A stretch of 20,200 nt of DNA from a virus: positions 1-20,200 of IMG/VR virus record IMGVR_UViG_3300009159_000427; one strand, given 5' to 3'. How positions within the stretch are numbered: position 1 is the first letter of the stretch; the number at the start of each line of letters is the position of its first letter. The notes under the pieces are model-generated. The model saw nothing but the letters and a program-made list of their open reading frames with translations, was not told the DNA's origin and made no database searches. Shown here one piece after another: positions 9,679 through 17,388 of this stretch. Both the position numbers and the translations under genes were made by a program.

Positions 9679-12600
9679 TTATTGTGTTGAGTTTACTATA
9701 GATGCCACTTCTGCACGTATTTCGACTGCGGTAATTGCTGTAACAATCATTATATCATCCACTGTTGCACCGCTGATAAAAATTTCTTCTGGTTGACTTT
9801 GTATTTCAAATAAGCTACCAAATGCTTGGTCTGGTTGTCTGGGTACAATCACAAGATTACTAACATCCGGGGCAACTTCATTAGTGATGTATGTAATTAA
9901 TTCTCCTAGATAAAATCTGTCTCCAAAATCCCAATTATTGATATCAAAGAAACTGTTGATTGCTGAGACTATTCTTACCTTTAGATCATTGTCGTTGATT
10001 GTTTTATAGGGATTTTTAACTACTTTAAATTGTGCTTGAAGTTTAGGATCTGCCGTGCTTCCAAATAAAATTTTGTAATTCACAGGATGATAGATTAATT
10101 CATCACTAATAGATTTAATTAAATTCAACTGTTTACCAAATGCTATTCTCAATGCGTCACTGGTCGGAACTTCGGGTTGGCTTATAGCGCCCGATATATA
10201 CTTTCTAAATTCAGTATCGTAGGTTCTTGTTAAAAGAAAAATATCCATTATATTACTTACACTAGGATCTATTCTTCGATCAATGTTGGCATTGTGAATA
10301 TATTGAAATTTGAGGTCAGCTCGACCTATCACTGCTTTGTAATCAGATTCGATTATCAATGTGTTAGTGCCTAGATCAACACGCTTTATTCTGTTTTCAT
10401 TACTGGCATAAAAATAAATTAGTTGTCCGTTGACATAATCAGAAATAATGATATTACTTTCAGTTTGTCTAATTAGGATAGTGTCATTGATGTTATCAAC
10501 ATAAGAGTAGGTTGTATAACCAGAAACATCTGTAGTTTTGTAAAAAAACAAGTATTTTAGATCTAGATCTTGACCAACTATTTGTTCGAATGAATCGGGA
10601 TTGTCAATGACACCATCATCGTCACTATCAGCAAATGATAGTTTTATTTCATTGGCACTTTGATAACTATCTTCAAATTTGATTACATCACTGACTTCAA
10701 ATGTTTTATCATTTTTTAAAGCGTTTATTAAACCATTATCGGGATTTATTCCAAGAATGTTGACTTTGTCTTTGACTGTTTTTCCAGTTTTTCTATCAAA
10801 GGTTTTTTGATTTACATCAAAATAAAATCTGTTTTGTTCTAGACTTCTAAAAATGTAATCTAGTCCTCTGATTCTTACATTGTAACTATCTGCCTGTCTT
10901 ACAAACGCTATAATCCAAGCTGTGTCTAAATTACTGTTAGTGGTGTCTCCGGCACGACCTAGACTAAAATCATTTAATAGATCAATATTTGCCGAGGTAA
11001 TAATTTTCCAAGAACTTTCTATGGATTCATAACGTAGACCAAAATTTACATTCAAACTGATGAGATTGGTCATTTCATTTTCTAGAGCAGTTGGCAGGTT
11101 GTTGATGAATCTAGGAACAATGCGTGTTGCAATTGCCCCCGTAGGTACAACATCATTAAGCACTATAGGACCAAGTCCGTTGGCCAGTGCTCCGCGGCCG
11201 GCATTGGTTCCATCTCCTGTAATTTTAACAACTTTGACCCAGATTCTATCTGTCTGTTCTACATCTGCGGCACTGACGTTGACAATTGCGCCCTTTTTAA
11301 AGGCCTTGCCGGCAGGAGGTTCAAATTTAATCAGTGCCCCTGCAAACACATATTTCAAAGAGTTAGTGGTGTATGTACCAACCTTGAACAATGACTGATC
11401 TATGTTGTTGATAAAATATCCTGTGGATGAATTTACATCGTTGGTAGTCTGTGCCCAAAGTGTGTTTGAATCTGTAAATTGTATTTTTGTGAAATTTGTA
11501 AGATAAAAATTATAAACATCTGTGTTGGTCAACAGGGGTTCTATGTTGTTTCTAATATAATTTATAATATCAATTCTATTGGTATACTTGAAAGACTCTG
11601 TTCTTTCTGTTTGTTCTTTGTATATCACACCATCGTCAGCAAAGACATTTACACTTGAGTATTTTCCGCTGGCATCAATCACGTCAAAATTTCTACTGAT
11701 GCCGCTGCTGGTTCGATTGATGGCCTTGACTTTTAAAATATCTTGACTGCTGGACAATGGGGCTAGATTATAATCTTCTCCGGTGATCATGCGATTCTGT
11801 GTGTAATAAATTGCAGGAGCACGAGCTTTGATACTGTCGATGTCTTCAGAAGCTGTTGCTGTGCTAATGGTATATTTTAAACTACAGCTGATCAGTAGGT
11901 CGTGTCTCACGCCTGCTTTGTTTATATAAGGCACAGAGATATTAATTGCTCGCATTTCAGCAGGACTCACTGTGTAGCTAAGACCGTTGCTGACTCTATA
12001 ATAGGCTTTGAAAGCGCCTTGGGGTAAGTTGCCATAGGTACCATCTGCAAATACCAAATCAATTTTGTCATCTTCTTTGGTAATCACACTATAGATATTT
12101 CTTATGTTTGAATTGATACTGTTGTAGGCAATGTTGCTGCCTGTGATGCTGCTGACTTTGGTCCATTCGGATGCCTGTGTGCCGTCTGAATTTGTGGCAA
12201 ACAACCAAACATCTGAATCATTTATTCCTGTGACATCAACAGACACCACTTCGTTGGTAGTAGGAACATCAATGCTGAAATCAGTTAATTCCAGACTGCC
12301 TTGTTTTAACAACATAAAGAATCCAGTGTTAGCACTGGCACTGCCTTTGCCGTCTTGTCTATAGATAAATCCCAATTGGCTGCCTGGTATAGGCGGTTCT
12401 TCATAATAATCTTCGGCGCCGATAAAACTGGTACTTACCAATTCAAACGGCATCTTTCTGCTGGCCACTATTTTTTCAAAGTTGAAAATTGGCACATCTG
12501 TAAAGTTGGATCTAAATCTATACTGCTGTGAATCAATGCCTTGAATTGTGTCTGTACCTTGACTACGGCCGAATTCAGTGTTGTCTGCCATTGCAGAATT

Positions 12601-13080
12601 TATAACAAGAAGAAATTGTTCAATCCAATTTGAATTGGTAGGATCATTCCAAATAATTGTTTGGCTGGCAAGATTCTTGTTATTGCTGTCTAGTACACCT
12701 TCTGTGGTAGATACTGTGTCAAATTTAATTAGGCCTTGTGCAGGAATGTTTCTTCTACTGTTGTAAGAAATCAGGCGTGATAGTCTCAGCACAGATTCTT
12801 TGGTTTCAGCTAGTTCTAAAAAGTTTTCTCTGCTGGCTAGGTCAGTACGGAAGGCTAGACTCTGTCCTAAAAATGCTACTGCATCTATCAGTGCTAGATA
12901 TTCTGAACTTTCGATGTAATCGTTGAAATCTTCTGGGTAATTTTCACGAAGATAGGTAATAATAACTCTACGCAGATTTTCAAAATCATAGCTTTTAAAG
13001 TCAGCATTTTTAAAGGTCTGATAAATTCTTTTCCAGTCCTGGTTTAAAATTAAATTGTTCTGTCGAGACGTAGTGGTCAT
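9679..13080 (-). CDS. gp6: Baseplate wedge protein gp6-like (baseplate J family)
   Basis: The 1,133-residue product matches the gp6 family, which in T4 forms the inner ring joining six wedges around the hub. The N-terminal 115 residues have the conserved helical head (SSEYLALIDAVAFLGQSLAFRTDLASRENFL region, about 58-88). The C-terminal 130 residues carry the INSFFDINNWDFGDRFYLGEL region typical of baseplate J-like proteins. T4 gp6 has about 660 residues, so the middle is strongly expanded. Around residues 818-829 lies DSDDDGVIDNPD, which resembles a calcium-binding DxDxDG loop. The ATG at 13080 is preceded by GGGAAAG and, 18 bases further up, by a late-promoter-like box. The gene follows gp25 after 46 bases and precedes the giant gene by four. 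The family assignment is confident; the function of the expanded middle is unknown. Confidence 0.88.
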   Translation of the reverse strand: MTTTSRQNNLILNQDWKRIYQTFKNADFKSYDFENLRRVIITYLRENYPEDFNDYIESSEYLALIDAVAFLGQSLAFRTDLASRENFLELAETKESVLRLSRLISYNSRRNIPAQGLIKFDTVSTTEGVLDSNNKNLASQTIIWNDPTNSNWIEQFLLVINSAMADNTEFGRSQGTDTIQGIDSQQYRFRSNFTDVPIFNFEKIVASRKMPFELVSTSFIGAEDYYEEPPIPGSQLGFIYRQDGKGSASANTGFFMLLKQGSLELTDFSIDVPTTNEVVSVDVTGINDSDVWLFATNSDGTQASEWTKVSSITGSNIAYNSINSNIRNIYSVITKEDDKIDLVFADGTYGNLPQGAFKAYYRVSNGLSYTVSPAEMRAINISVPYINKAGVRHDLLISCSLKYTISTATASEDIDSIKARAPAIYYTQNRMITGEDYNLAPLSSSQDILKVKAINRTSSGISRNFDVIDASGKYSSVNVFADDGVIYKEQTERTESFKYTNRIDIINYIRNNIEPLLTNTDVYNFYLTNFTKIQFTDSNTLWAQTTNDVNSSTGYFINNIDQSLFKVGTYTTNSLKYVFAGALIKFEPPAGKAFKKGAIVNVSAADVEQTDRIWVKVVKITGDGTNAGRGALANGLGPIVLNDVVPTGAIATRIVPRFINNLPTALENEMTNLISLNVNFGLRYESIESSWKIITSANIDLLNDFSLGRAGDTTNSNLDTAWIIAFVRQADSYNVRIRGLDYIFRSLEQNRFYFDVNQKTFDRKTGKTVKDKVNILGINPDNGLINALKNDKTFEVSDVIKFEDSYQSANEIKLSFADSDDDGVIDNPDSFEQIVGQDLDLKYLFFYKTTDVSGYTTYSYVDNINDTILIRQTESNIIISDYVNGQLIYFYASNENRIKRVDLGTNTLIIESDYKAVIGRADLKFQYIHNANIDRRIDPSVSNIMDIFLLTRTYDTEFRKYISGAISQPEVPTSDALRIAFGKQLNLIKSISDELIYHPVNYKILFGSTADPKLQAQFKVVKNPYKTINDNDLKVRIVSAINSFFDINNWDFGDRFYLGELITYITNEVAPDVSNLVIVPRQPDQAFGSLFEIQSQPEEIFISGATVDDIMIVTAITAVEIRAEVASIVNSTQ

Positions 13081-13098
13081 TTTCTTTCCCTATACTGA

Positions 13099-13106
13099 TA
13101 TTTATC
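13099..13106 (-). promoter_or_regulatory. Late-promoter-like box upstream of gp6
   Basis: Read on the minus strand the box is GATAAATA, one base off the T4 late promoter core TATAAATA. It ends 18 bases before the gp6 ATG, which leaves room for a transcription start and the GGGAAAG leader. The almost identical placement of AATAAATA before gp48 supports it, as does the gp55 late sigma gene in the same window. AT-rich DNA gives such boxes by chance, so this remains a prediction. Confidence 0.5.
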
Positions 13107-13112
13107 GTAAAA

Positions 13113-13130
13113 ATAAAATGCGCATTTTAT
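13113..13130 (-). terminator. Perfect 18-bp palindrome with T-rich tail at the gp25 stop
   Basis: ATAAAATGCGCATTTTAT is its own reverse complement and overlaps the gp25 stop codon (TAA at 13129-13127). On the minus strand it is followed directly by TTTTACG, giving a hairpin plus short T run as in an intrinsic terminator. The stem is AT-rich and would be weak. It lies just before the gp6 late-promoter-like box, so it may partly end gp25 transcripts, protect 3' ends, or bind a dimeric regulator. Confidence 0.4.
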
Positions 13131-13561
13131 GTTATTGTGTTATCTCTATCAAAATTCAAACGCAGTGTATCGGTGATATCAAATGGCAGTATCACTATTT
13201 CTGCTTCTATGCGTATGCCTTGTTGTGTACTGTCTATGGACACAGAGTTTACTTTCACACGTTTGTCAAAATTAATAATTTCTTCAACATCTTTGGCAAT
13301 TGCTGATTTTATTTCTGGGGTAAAATTTTCAAATAGTGTATCCCAGATAATTGTTCCAAATTTGGGATTTTCTAGTTTTTCACCTTTTCTGATATAGAAA
13401 TGATTGATAATATCCTGTTTGATCAATTCTGCATCGTATAACTTGTAGTTTCGTTTAAATTCTTTAGAACTAAATCCTCTGTATCGAAAGTTGCCAGAAT
13501 TTGCATTCCCTATACTGGCTTTGTTTTTTGCAATGACTTTGTTGGTGTATATTTTTGCCAT
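13127..13561 (-). CDS. gp25: Baseplate wedge protein gp25-like (sheath initiator family)
   Basis: The 144-residue product fits the gp25/GPW family, whose T4 member (132 residues) sits in the inner baseplate, joins the wedges and nucleates the contractile sheath. Residues 56-80 hold the family core: basic YIRKGEKLENPKFGTIIWDTLFE, ending with the usual W..LFE. A beta-rich C-terminus (RVKVNSVSID…GIRIEAEIVI) follows. The expected acidic-Pro pair appears as ENPKFG where T4-type proteins have an EPR-like element. The N-terminal 40 residues are basic and Ser/Asn/Gly-rich. The ATG is chosen because AAGGA lies eight bases upstream, overlapping the gp5 stop. The gene sits between gp5 and gp6, the expected neighbours. 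Assignment is confident. Confidence 0.88.
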   Translation of the reverse strand: MAKIYTNKVIAKNKASIGNANSGNFRYRGFSSKEFKRNYKLYDAELIKQDIINHFYIRKGEKLENPKFGTIIWDTLFENFTPEIKSAIAKDVEEIINFDKRVKVNSVSIDSTQQGIRIEAEIVILPFDITDTLRLNFDRDNTIT

Positions 13562-13569
13562 AATTTATT

Positions 13570-13574
13570 TCCTT
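13570..13574 (-). promoter_or_regulatory. Ribosome binding site of gp25 overlapping the gp5 stop codon
   Basis: On the minus strand the sequence reads TAAGGAAATAAATTATG. The first TAA ends gp5, and its last two bases belong to the AAGGA Shine-Dalgarno core for gp25, eight bases before the ATG. Ribosomes finishing gp5 would cover this site, which suggests translational coupling. Confidence 0.6.
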
Positions 13575-15168
13575 AGAAAGGAGTGTCGCTTGGTTTTTTG
13601 TATTTGCGCCAATCACCGGGTGGTGTTCGCATACTGGTACTTTCACCTTCGTAACGACCATCAACGTCCCGATCTGTTAGATCTGGTTTGACTTTTGTGG
13701 CGTCTAGATTTTCGTGAAAGGGATACGGTTCAGCTGTGGGCATTCTTCTTACTATAACTGTTTTGTCTACATCATCTTCGTTGGGTGCTGGAAGATCAGG
13801 AAGGCTGTGAGTCTTTAATATTTTTGGTAATACTGCCGATTCTGCCGTTGCCGCTGCTGGACCGTTCATATGAATCTGGGGGGCAGTTTCTACAATATTG
13901 CCGCCAGCTTTTGTTTCGTTAGATCCACCTGAAGTGTTCTTGATACTGCCGCTAACATTAATATTACTGTCCCCAGTAACTGTCATTTTATGGCCGGCGC
14001 CAATTGTTTCATCTAAAGCTGATTTAATATGTATTTTTTGATCGGCATCTACAATTAAAATATGATCTTGTATCACGTGAGTGTGCATTTCTCCGTTTAC
14101 TTTGATATTAAAATTACGGCCCGCTTCCATATTAATATCACGATCAGCAACAAAATTAAAATCTTGCTTGGTTCTGATGTTAATACTGTCTTCGGCATAG
14201 ATATCAATTTTACCGTCGCTGGTAAATTCAATCCAGGCTGTGCCTCTACTGTTTCCAATGTAAATTAAATCTTCAGAATTGTGAAATAACAATTGATGTC
14301 CTGTCCTGGTCCTGATTCTAAAATGTTCGTTGTAGGGAATATCTTTTAGTCCTTCAGGATTTTTTACATAGGTAGGGGGTCCGTCAGTGGGTTTTGTTTC
14401 TCTATAGTATCTATCATCGCCGTCATCCATGACAAAATGTGTGCCGCCCAGTCTTTGAACCGGCACTGGGTTTGGAGTAGGACTTTCTCTATTTCCCAAA
14501 AACTTTTTCTTACCGTTCCTGTCTACAGGCCCGGGACTGCTCATGCCAAACACCATGTTTGGTACATCTCGTCTTGATGTAGAAGTACTGGTGCCTCTTA
14601 CTTCATCTCTAGTTAGACCCTGAATTTTAAATCGTCTAGCAATAGGATGCACGGCTCTAGGTATTTTATCAATTTCTAAATTCTTGTCGCCTTCATTGGC
14701 TTTTCTATTGTGTTCAACTACTGGCAGCGGATGTTCTTCTTGCTTGTAGTCTTCGTCTGTTTTGTATACCGTAGTTCCGCCGATAGCGGGTACCATGTGA
14801 TTTTGAAATTTATCTTGGACATTTCCTATCCAATATCCCTGATCTGGCTTTCCGTCTATGAACAGCACAATGCCAGTTACACCAGTGTCAGGCGGAACGC
14901 CCCAGAATCCATAGCTCATCTGAGAATCATCTGCTGTGACATTTTGTCCAGTAAACTCAAAAGGCGTACATCCATAAAACGGACTGGCATATTTTACAAA
15001 ATAGGTTTGACTTTCATTGCCTACTTGATTTCCAGAATCTCTAATGAGCACAACTTCGAGGCCGCCTTGAAACAACAGATCTGCATGGCCTATAATTTTA
15101 GCCAAATAAGGAGCTCCGGTGAGACTACCCTGTGAATTTTCTCGTTGGTCTTCTCTTTTTTCAATCAT
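13573..15168 (-). CDS. gp5: Baseplate central spike/hub protein gp5-like, no visible lysozyme domain
   Basis: The 531-residue product has the gp5/VgrG plan. An OB-fold-like region lies at about 20-125 (YLAKIIGHADLLFQGGLEVV, then GVTGIVLFIDGKPDQGYWIG). A spike begins at about 285 with RTRTGHQLLFHNSED, followed by alternating short strands to about 430 (GKIDIYAEDSINIRTKQDF, then DINMEAGRNFNIKVNGEMH), typical of a trimeric beta-helix. In T4 a lysozyme lies between these parts. Here the 130-285 stretch is charged and Pro/Gly-rich, and I see no lysozyme catalytic pattern. The last 80 residues form a Pro-rich tail. It follows the 633-residue protein by one base, consistent with a hub pair like T4 gp27-gp5. 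It would form the membrane-puncturing needle; peptidoglycan cleavage, if any, must come from elsewhere. Confidence 0.85.
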   Translation of the reverse strand: MIEKREDQRENSQGSLTGAPYLAKIIGHADLLFQGGLEVVLIRDSGNQVGNESQTYFVKYASPFYGCTPFEFTGQNVTADDSQMSYGFWGVPPDTGVTGIVLFIDGKPDQGYWIGNVQDKFQNHMVPAIGGTTVYKTDEDYKQEEHPLPVVEHNRKANEGDKNLEIDKIPRAVHPIARRFKIQGLTRDEVRGTSTSTSRRDVPNMVFGMSSPGPVDRNGKKKFLGNRESPTPNPVPVQRLGGTHFVMDDGDDRYYRETKPTDGPPTYVKNPEGLKDIPYNEHFRIRTRTGHQLLFHNSEDLIYIGNSRGTAWIEFTSDGKIDIYAEDSINIRTKQDFNFVADRDINMEAGRNFNIKVNGEMHTHVIQDHILIVDADQKIHIKSALDETIGAGHKMTVTGDSNINVSGSIKNTSGGSNETKAGGNIVETAPQIHMNGPAAATAESAVLPKILKTHSLPDLPAPNEDDVDKTVIVRRMPTAEPYPFHENLDATKVKPDLTDRDVDGRYEGESTSMRTPPGDWRKYKKPSDTPF

Positions 15169-15169
15169 A

Positions 15170-17071
15170 TTATTCGCCCGGGTTGTTTAGGTATGTGCCA
15201 GTATCTGGTTCTGGTTTATCTGTCTTTGTTGGGAACACATCTCCACTGCCGCTTTGATCTTGAGCAGGAATTCTAAAACCTGCCACTACCTGAGTAAATA
15301 AATTGCTTTTAAATCTAGCTTCTACTTTTGTGACCTTAAACAATCCACTAAACGGGCTGGGACTCTGTCCCTCAGGAAAATAATAGCCGCCGGGATCGGC
15401 AGCTGCTGCGCCTCCGGCATCTGGATCTGCAGGAGTTCTAAAATTTACCACCACCCAAATATCTGTGGCTTCATGATTCATGGTTCCATTTTCAGTTACT
15501 TGATCATCACTGTCGCTGTGAAAATTGCTGTATCCAACTTCAGGGAGGAAATAGGGATCGCCTAAAATTTCTAAATCTAGATTTATTTGATTTCCTACAC
15601 TGTTGAGATAGGCCATATAAAATTCATTGGCGATTTTTTGTTCTGTGCTGGTTTGGCCCGACCCACCCTTAAACGGAATATTTCCTGTAGCCATGTCAAA
15701 TTTTGCAGAAGCAGCATTTCCTCCCACTGATGGGCCTGTGGCTCCTGTTGCCTGTTTGCTAGTCATGGTGGGGCCTGGCACAGATGTATTTGTGGAATTA
15801 TTAGCAACGCCGCCTGAGTCTTCAACCTTGTTGGGATCGATGGCTGTAAACAACATATTTTTTATTTCAATATTGAATTTTATAATGTCTGTGTTTAATC
15901 CTGTGTATATATAGTTGTATTCTTTTTGTGCGGCACTTTTACAGGCTGCTATTCCTTTACTTGTGGCTTCTGGCGATAGGTAAGCACTGTGATGTATTTT
16001 ATAGGGCTGCACTCGAAAAGTAATATCTTTGGCAAAATCTTTAAGTTTGGGATCAAATTCTAATAGTTTTACATCGACATTAGTTTTCCACCAAGTTACC
16101 CTACCTTGGCTGTCAATTAGATCTTCCTTAGTTGCTCGATCTCTAGCTTCTCTAGTGCTGAGAATCACCTGATCAATGATGTTTGTGATACTGGTATCTT
16201 GACTAAATTGCAGAGACTTTTCTTTGGGATTGATAGACATTTTTCCTCTAATGATTTTTCCGCTAGCTTCGTCGTAGATGTCTCCGGCACGTTTGGGTTT
16301 TTCAGTTCCGCCTTGGCTTTCTGGTGTAAACTCTAGGTCATTGCCGGGTTTTCGACCATAAGGATTATCTCCTACAAATTCAACATTGTACCTGTCCGCA
16401 TAGGTTTTTTTATTATCTTTTTTCAGTTGATCTTCTCTCTTGTTTAAAAAAGATACTAAACTGAATTCAGGATGATCAACCAGCACTTCATTGCTGTTTT
16501 TGCCCACAAGTTTTACGTCGTTAAAAACTTTGTTCATCTGTTGAGATAATGCCACATGATTATAAGGAAAGCATTCTACCTTGTAGGTACTGCCAGCTTC
16601 GTTGACTGTGAAGTTTGCATTCATTAGTTTTACTAACCAATTAAACGGACCCACAGTCATACTAGATCCAGGGCCTGTCCATCCTTGAAATTCCAGTCTC
16701 AACACATAGGCAGCATTATCAAGATAACTCTTGTATCCAGAATTTACCGCCGCTGCCTGACAGCTTTGAAGGAATAGTCCCATACTGTAAGGTTCAAATA
16801 TTTCAAATTCAAGTTTTGACCAAGGTCCTGACCCTGTGCCGTTAGTAGGAACTACAAAATTTGTTATCGAAACATTGTCAATGTAATATTCAGGAGCACC
16901 GTAGGCTGTTTGTACTCTTGCAGCGCCATCGCCGCCACCACTTGATACAATAACATTTGGCAATGGGCCGCTGCGGTAAGATTGAGAATTTAGCTGTGCT
17001 GGGCTAGCACACGAAAATGTAAACAAACAATTGTATGTGGCAAATTGTTCTAGGATGTTAGGTAGCGCCAT
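15170..17071 (-). CDS. Probable baseplate hub protein, possible gp27 counterpart
   Basis: I do not recognise this 633-residue protein with certainty. It lies between gp53 and gp5, where a hub subunit is expected, with gaps of two and one bases. The N-terminal part (about 1-180) is beta-rich and well ordered (EYYIDNVSITNFVVP, then WSKLEFEIFEPYSMGLFLQSC). A Gly/Ser/Thr/Ala-rich linker spans about 415-465. A second ordered region carries LDLEILGDPYFLPEVGYSN near 490-512, and LFKVTKVEARFKSNLFTQV lies close to the end. The LEILGDPYFLP element reads like baseplate hub and phage tail proteins that form a tube-like platform. The tail is Asp/Pro/Gly-rich. Start: ATG at 17071 with GGAAG upstream. A virion structural role is very likely. 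Equivalence to T4 gp27 is inferred from position and size only. Confidence 0.75.
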   Translation of the reverse strand: MALPNILEQFATYNCLFTFSCASPAQLNSQSYRSGPLPNVIVSSGGGDGAARVQTAYGAPEYYIDNVSITNFVVPTNGTGSGPWSKLEFEIFEPYSMGLFLQSCQAAAVNSGYKSYLDNAAYVLRLEFQGWTGPGSSMTVGPFNWLVKLMNANFTVNEAGSTYKVECFPYNHVALSQQMNKVFNDVKLVGKNSNEVLVDHPEFSLVSFLNKREDQLKKDNKKTYADRYNVEFVGDNPYGRKPGNDLEFTPESQGGTEKPKRAGDIYDEASGKIIRGKMSINPKEKSLQFSQDTSITNIIDQVILSTREARDRATKEDLIDSQGRVTWWKTNVDVKLLEFDPKLKDFAKDITFRVQPYKIHHSAYLSPEATSKGIAACKSAAQKEYNYIYTGLNTDIIKFNIEIKNMLFTAIDPNKVEDSGGVANNSTNTSVPGPTMTSKQATGATGPSVGGNAASAKFDMATGNIPFKGGSGQTSTEQKIANEFYMAYLNSVGNQINLDLEILGDPYFLPEVGYSNFHSDSDDQVTENGTMNHEATDIWVVVNFRTPADPDAGGAAAADPGGYYFPEGQSPSPFSGLFKVTKVEARFKSNLFTQVVAGFRIPAQDQSGSGDVFPTKTDKPEPDTGTYLNNPGE

Positions 17072-17073
17072 AT

Positions 17074-17385
17074 TTAACTTCCAGCGGTGGTTGATAAGGC
17101 AGCATTGATATTGGCTTTAGCTGGACAGAAAATTGTGGTGCCAGGAGAAAAATCGTAGATGGGATCTTTGAGTATTGATCTATTTCTTTGTGCAAATACC
17201 CACCACAATTTTGCATCTTGATAAAGGTCAAATGCCAATAGATCTGGACGATGTCTGTATTGATTTTCAATGACATATTTAAAATCATCATCCGAAGTTG
17301 GAATTTTTCTTAGAGTAAGTAATTCCAAATACAATGTATTTTGTTTGGTTATGTACCAAGGACTAGTTTTTTTATAAATTGCCAT
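17074..17385 (-). CDS. gp53: Baseplate wedge protein gp53-like, short form with LysM-like core
   Basis: The 103-residue product carries the gp53 core at about 43-80: YRHRPDLLAFDLYQDAKLWW, then VFAQRN and DPIYDF. This matches the LysM-like motif in T4 gp53 (…RPEELANAIYGNPQLYWVL…), including the small residue-Asp/Asn-Pro/Ala loop and the aromatic pair. T4 gp53 has about 196 residues, so its C-terminal half is missing here. In T4, gp53 is the last wedge protein added and helps wedges assemble around the hub. It begins three bases after gp48 ends and no clear Shine-Dalgarno is visible, so coupling with gp48 translation is likely. Assignment is confident from the motif and neighbours. Confidence 0.85.
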   Translation of the reverse strand: MAIYKKTSPWYITKQNTLYLELLTLRKIPTSDDDFKYVIENQYRHRPDLLAFDLYQDAKLWWVFAQRNRSILKDPIYDFSPGTTIFCPAKANINAALSTTAGS

Positions 17386-17388
17386 ATA

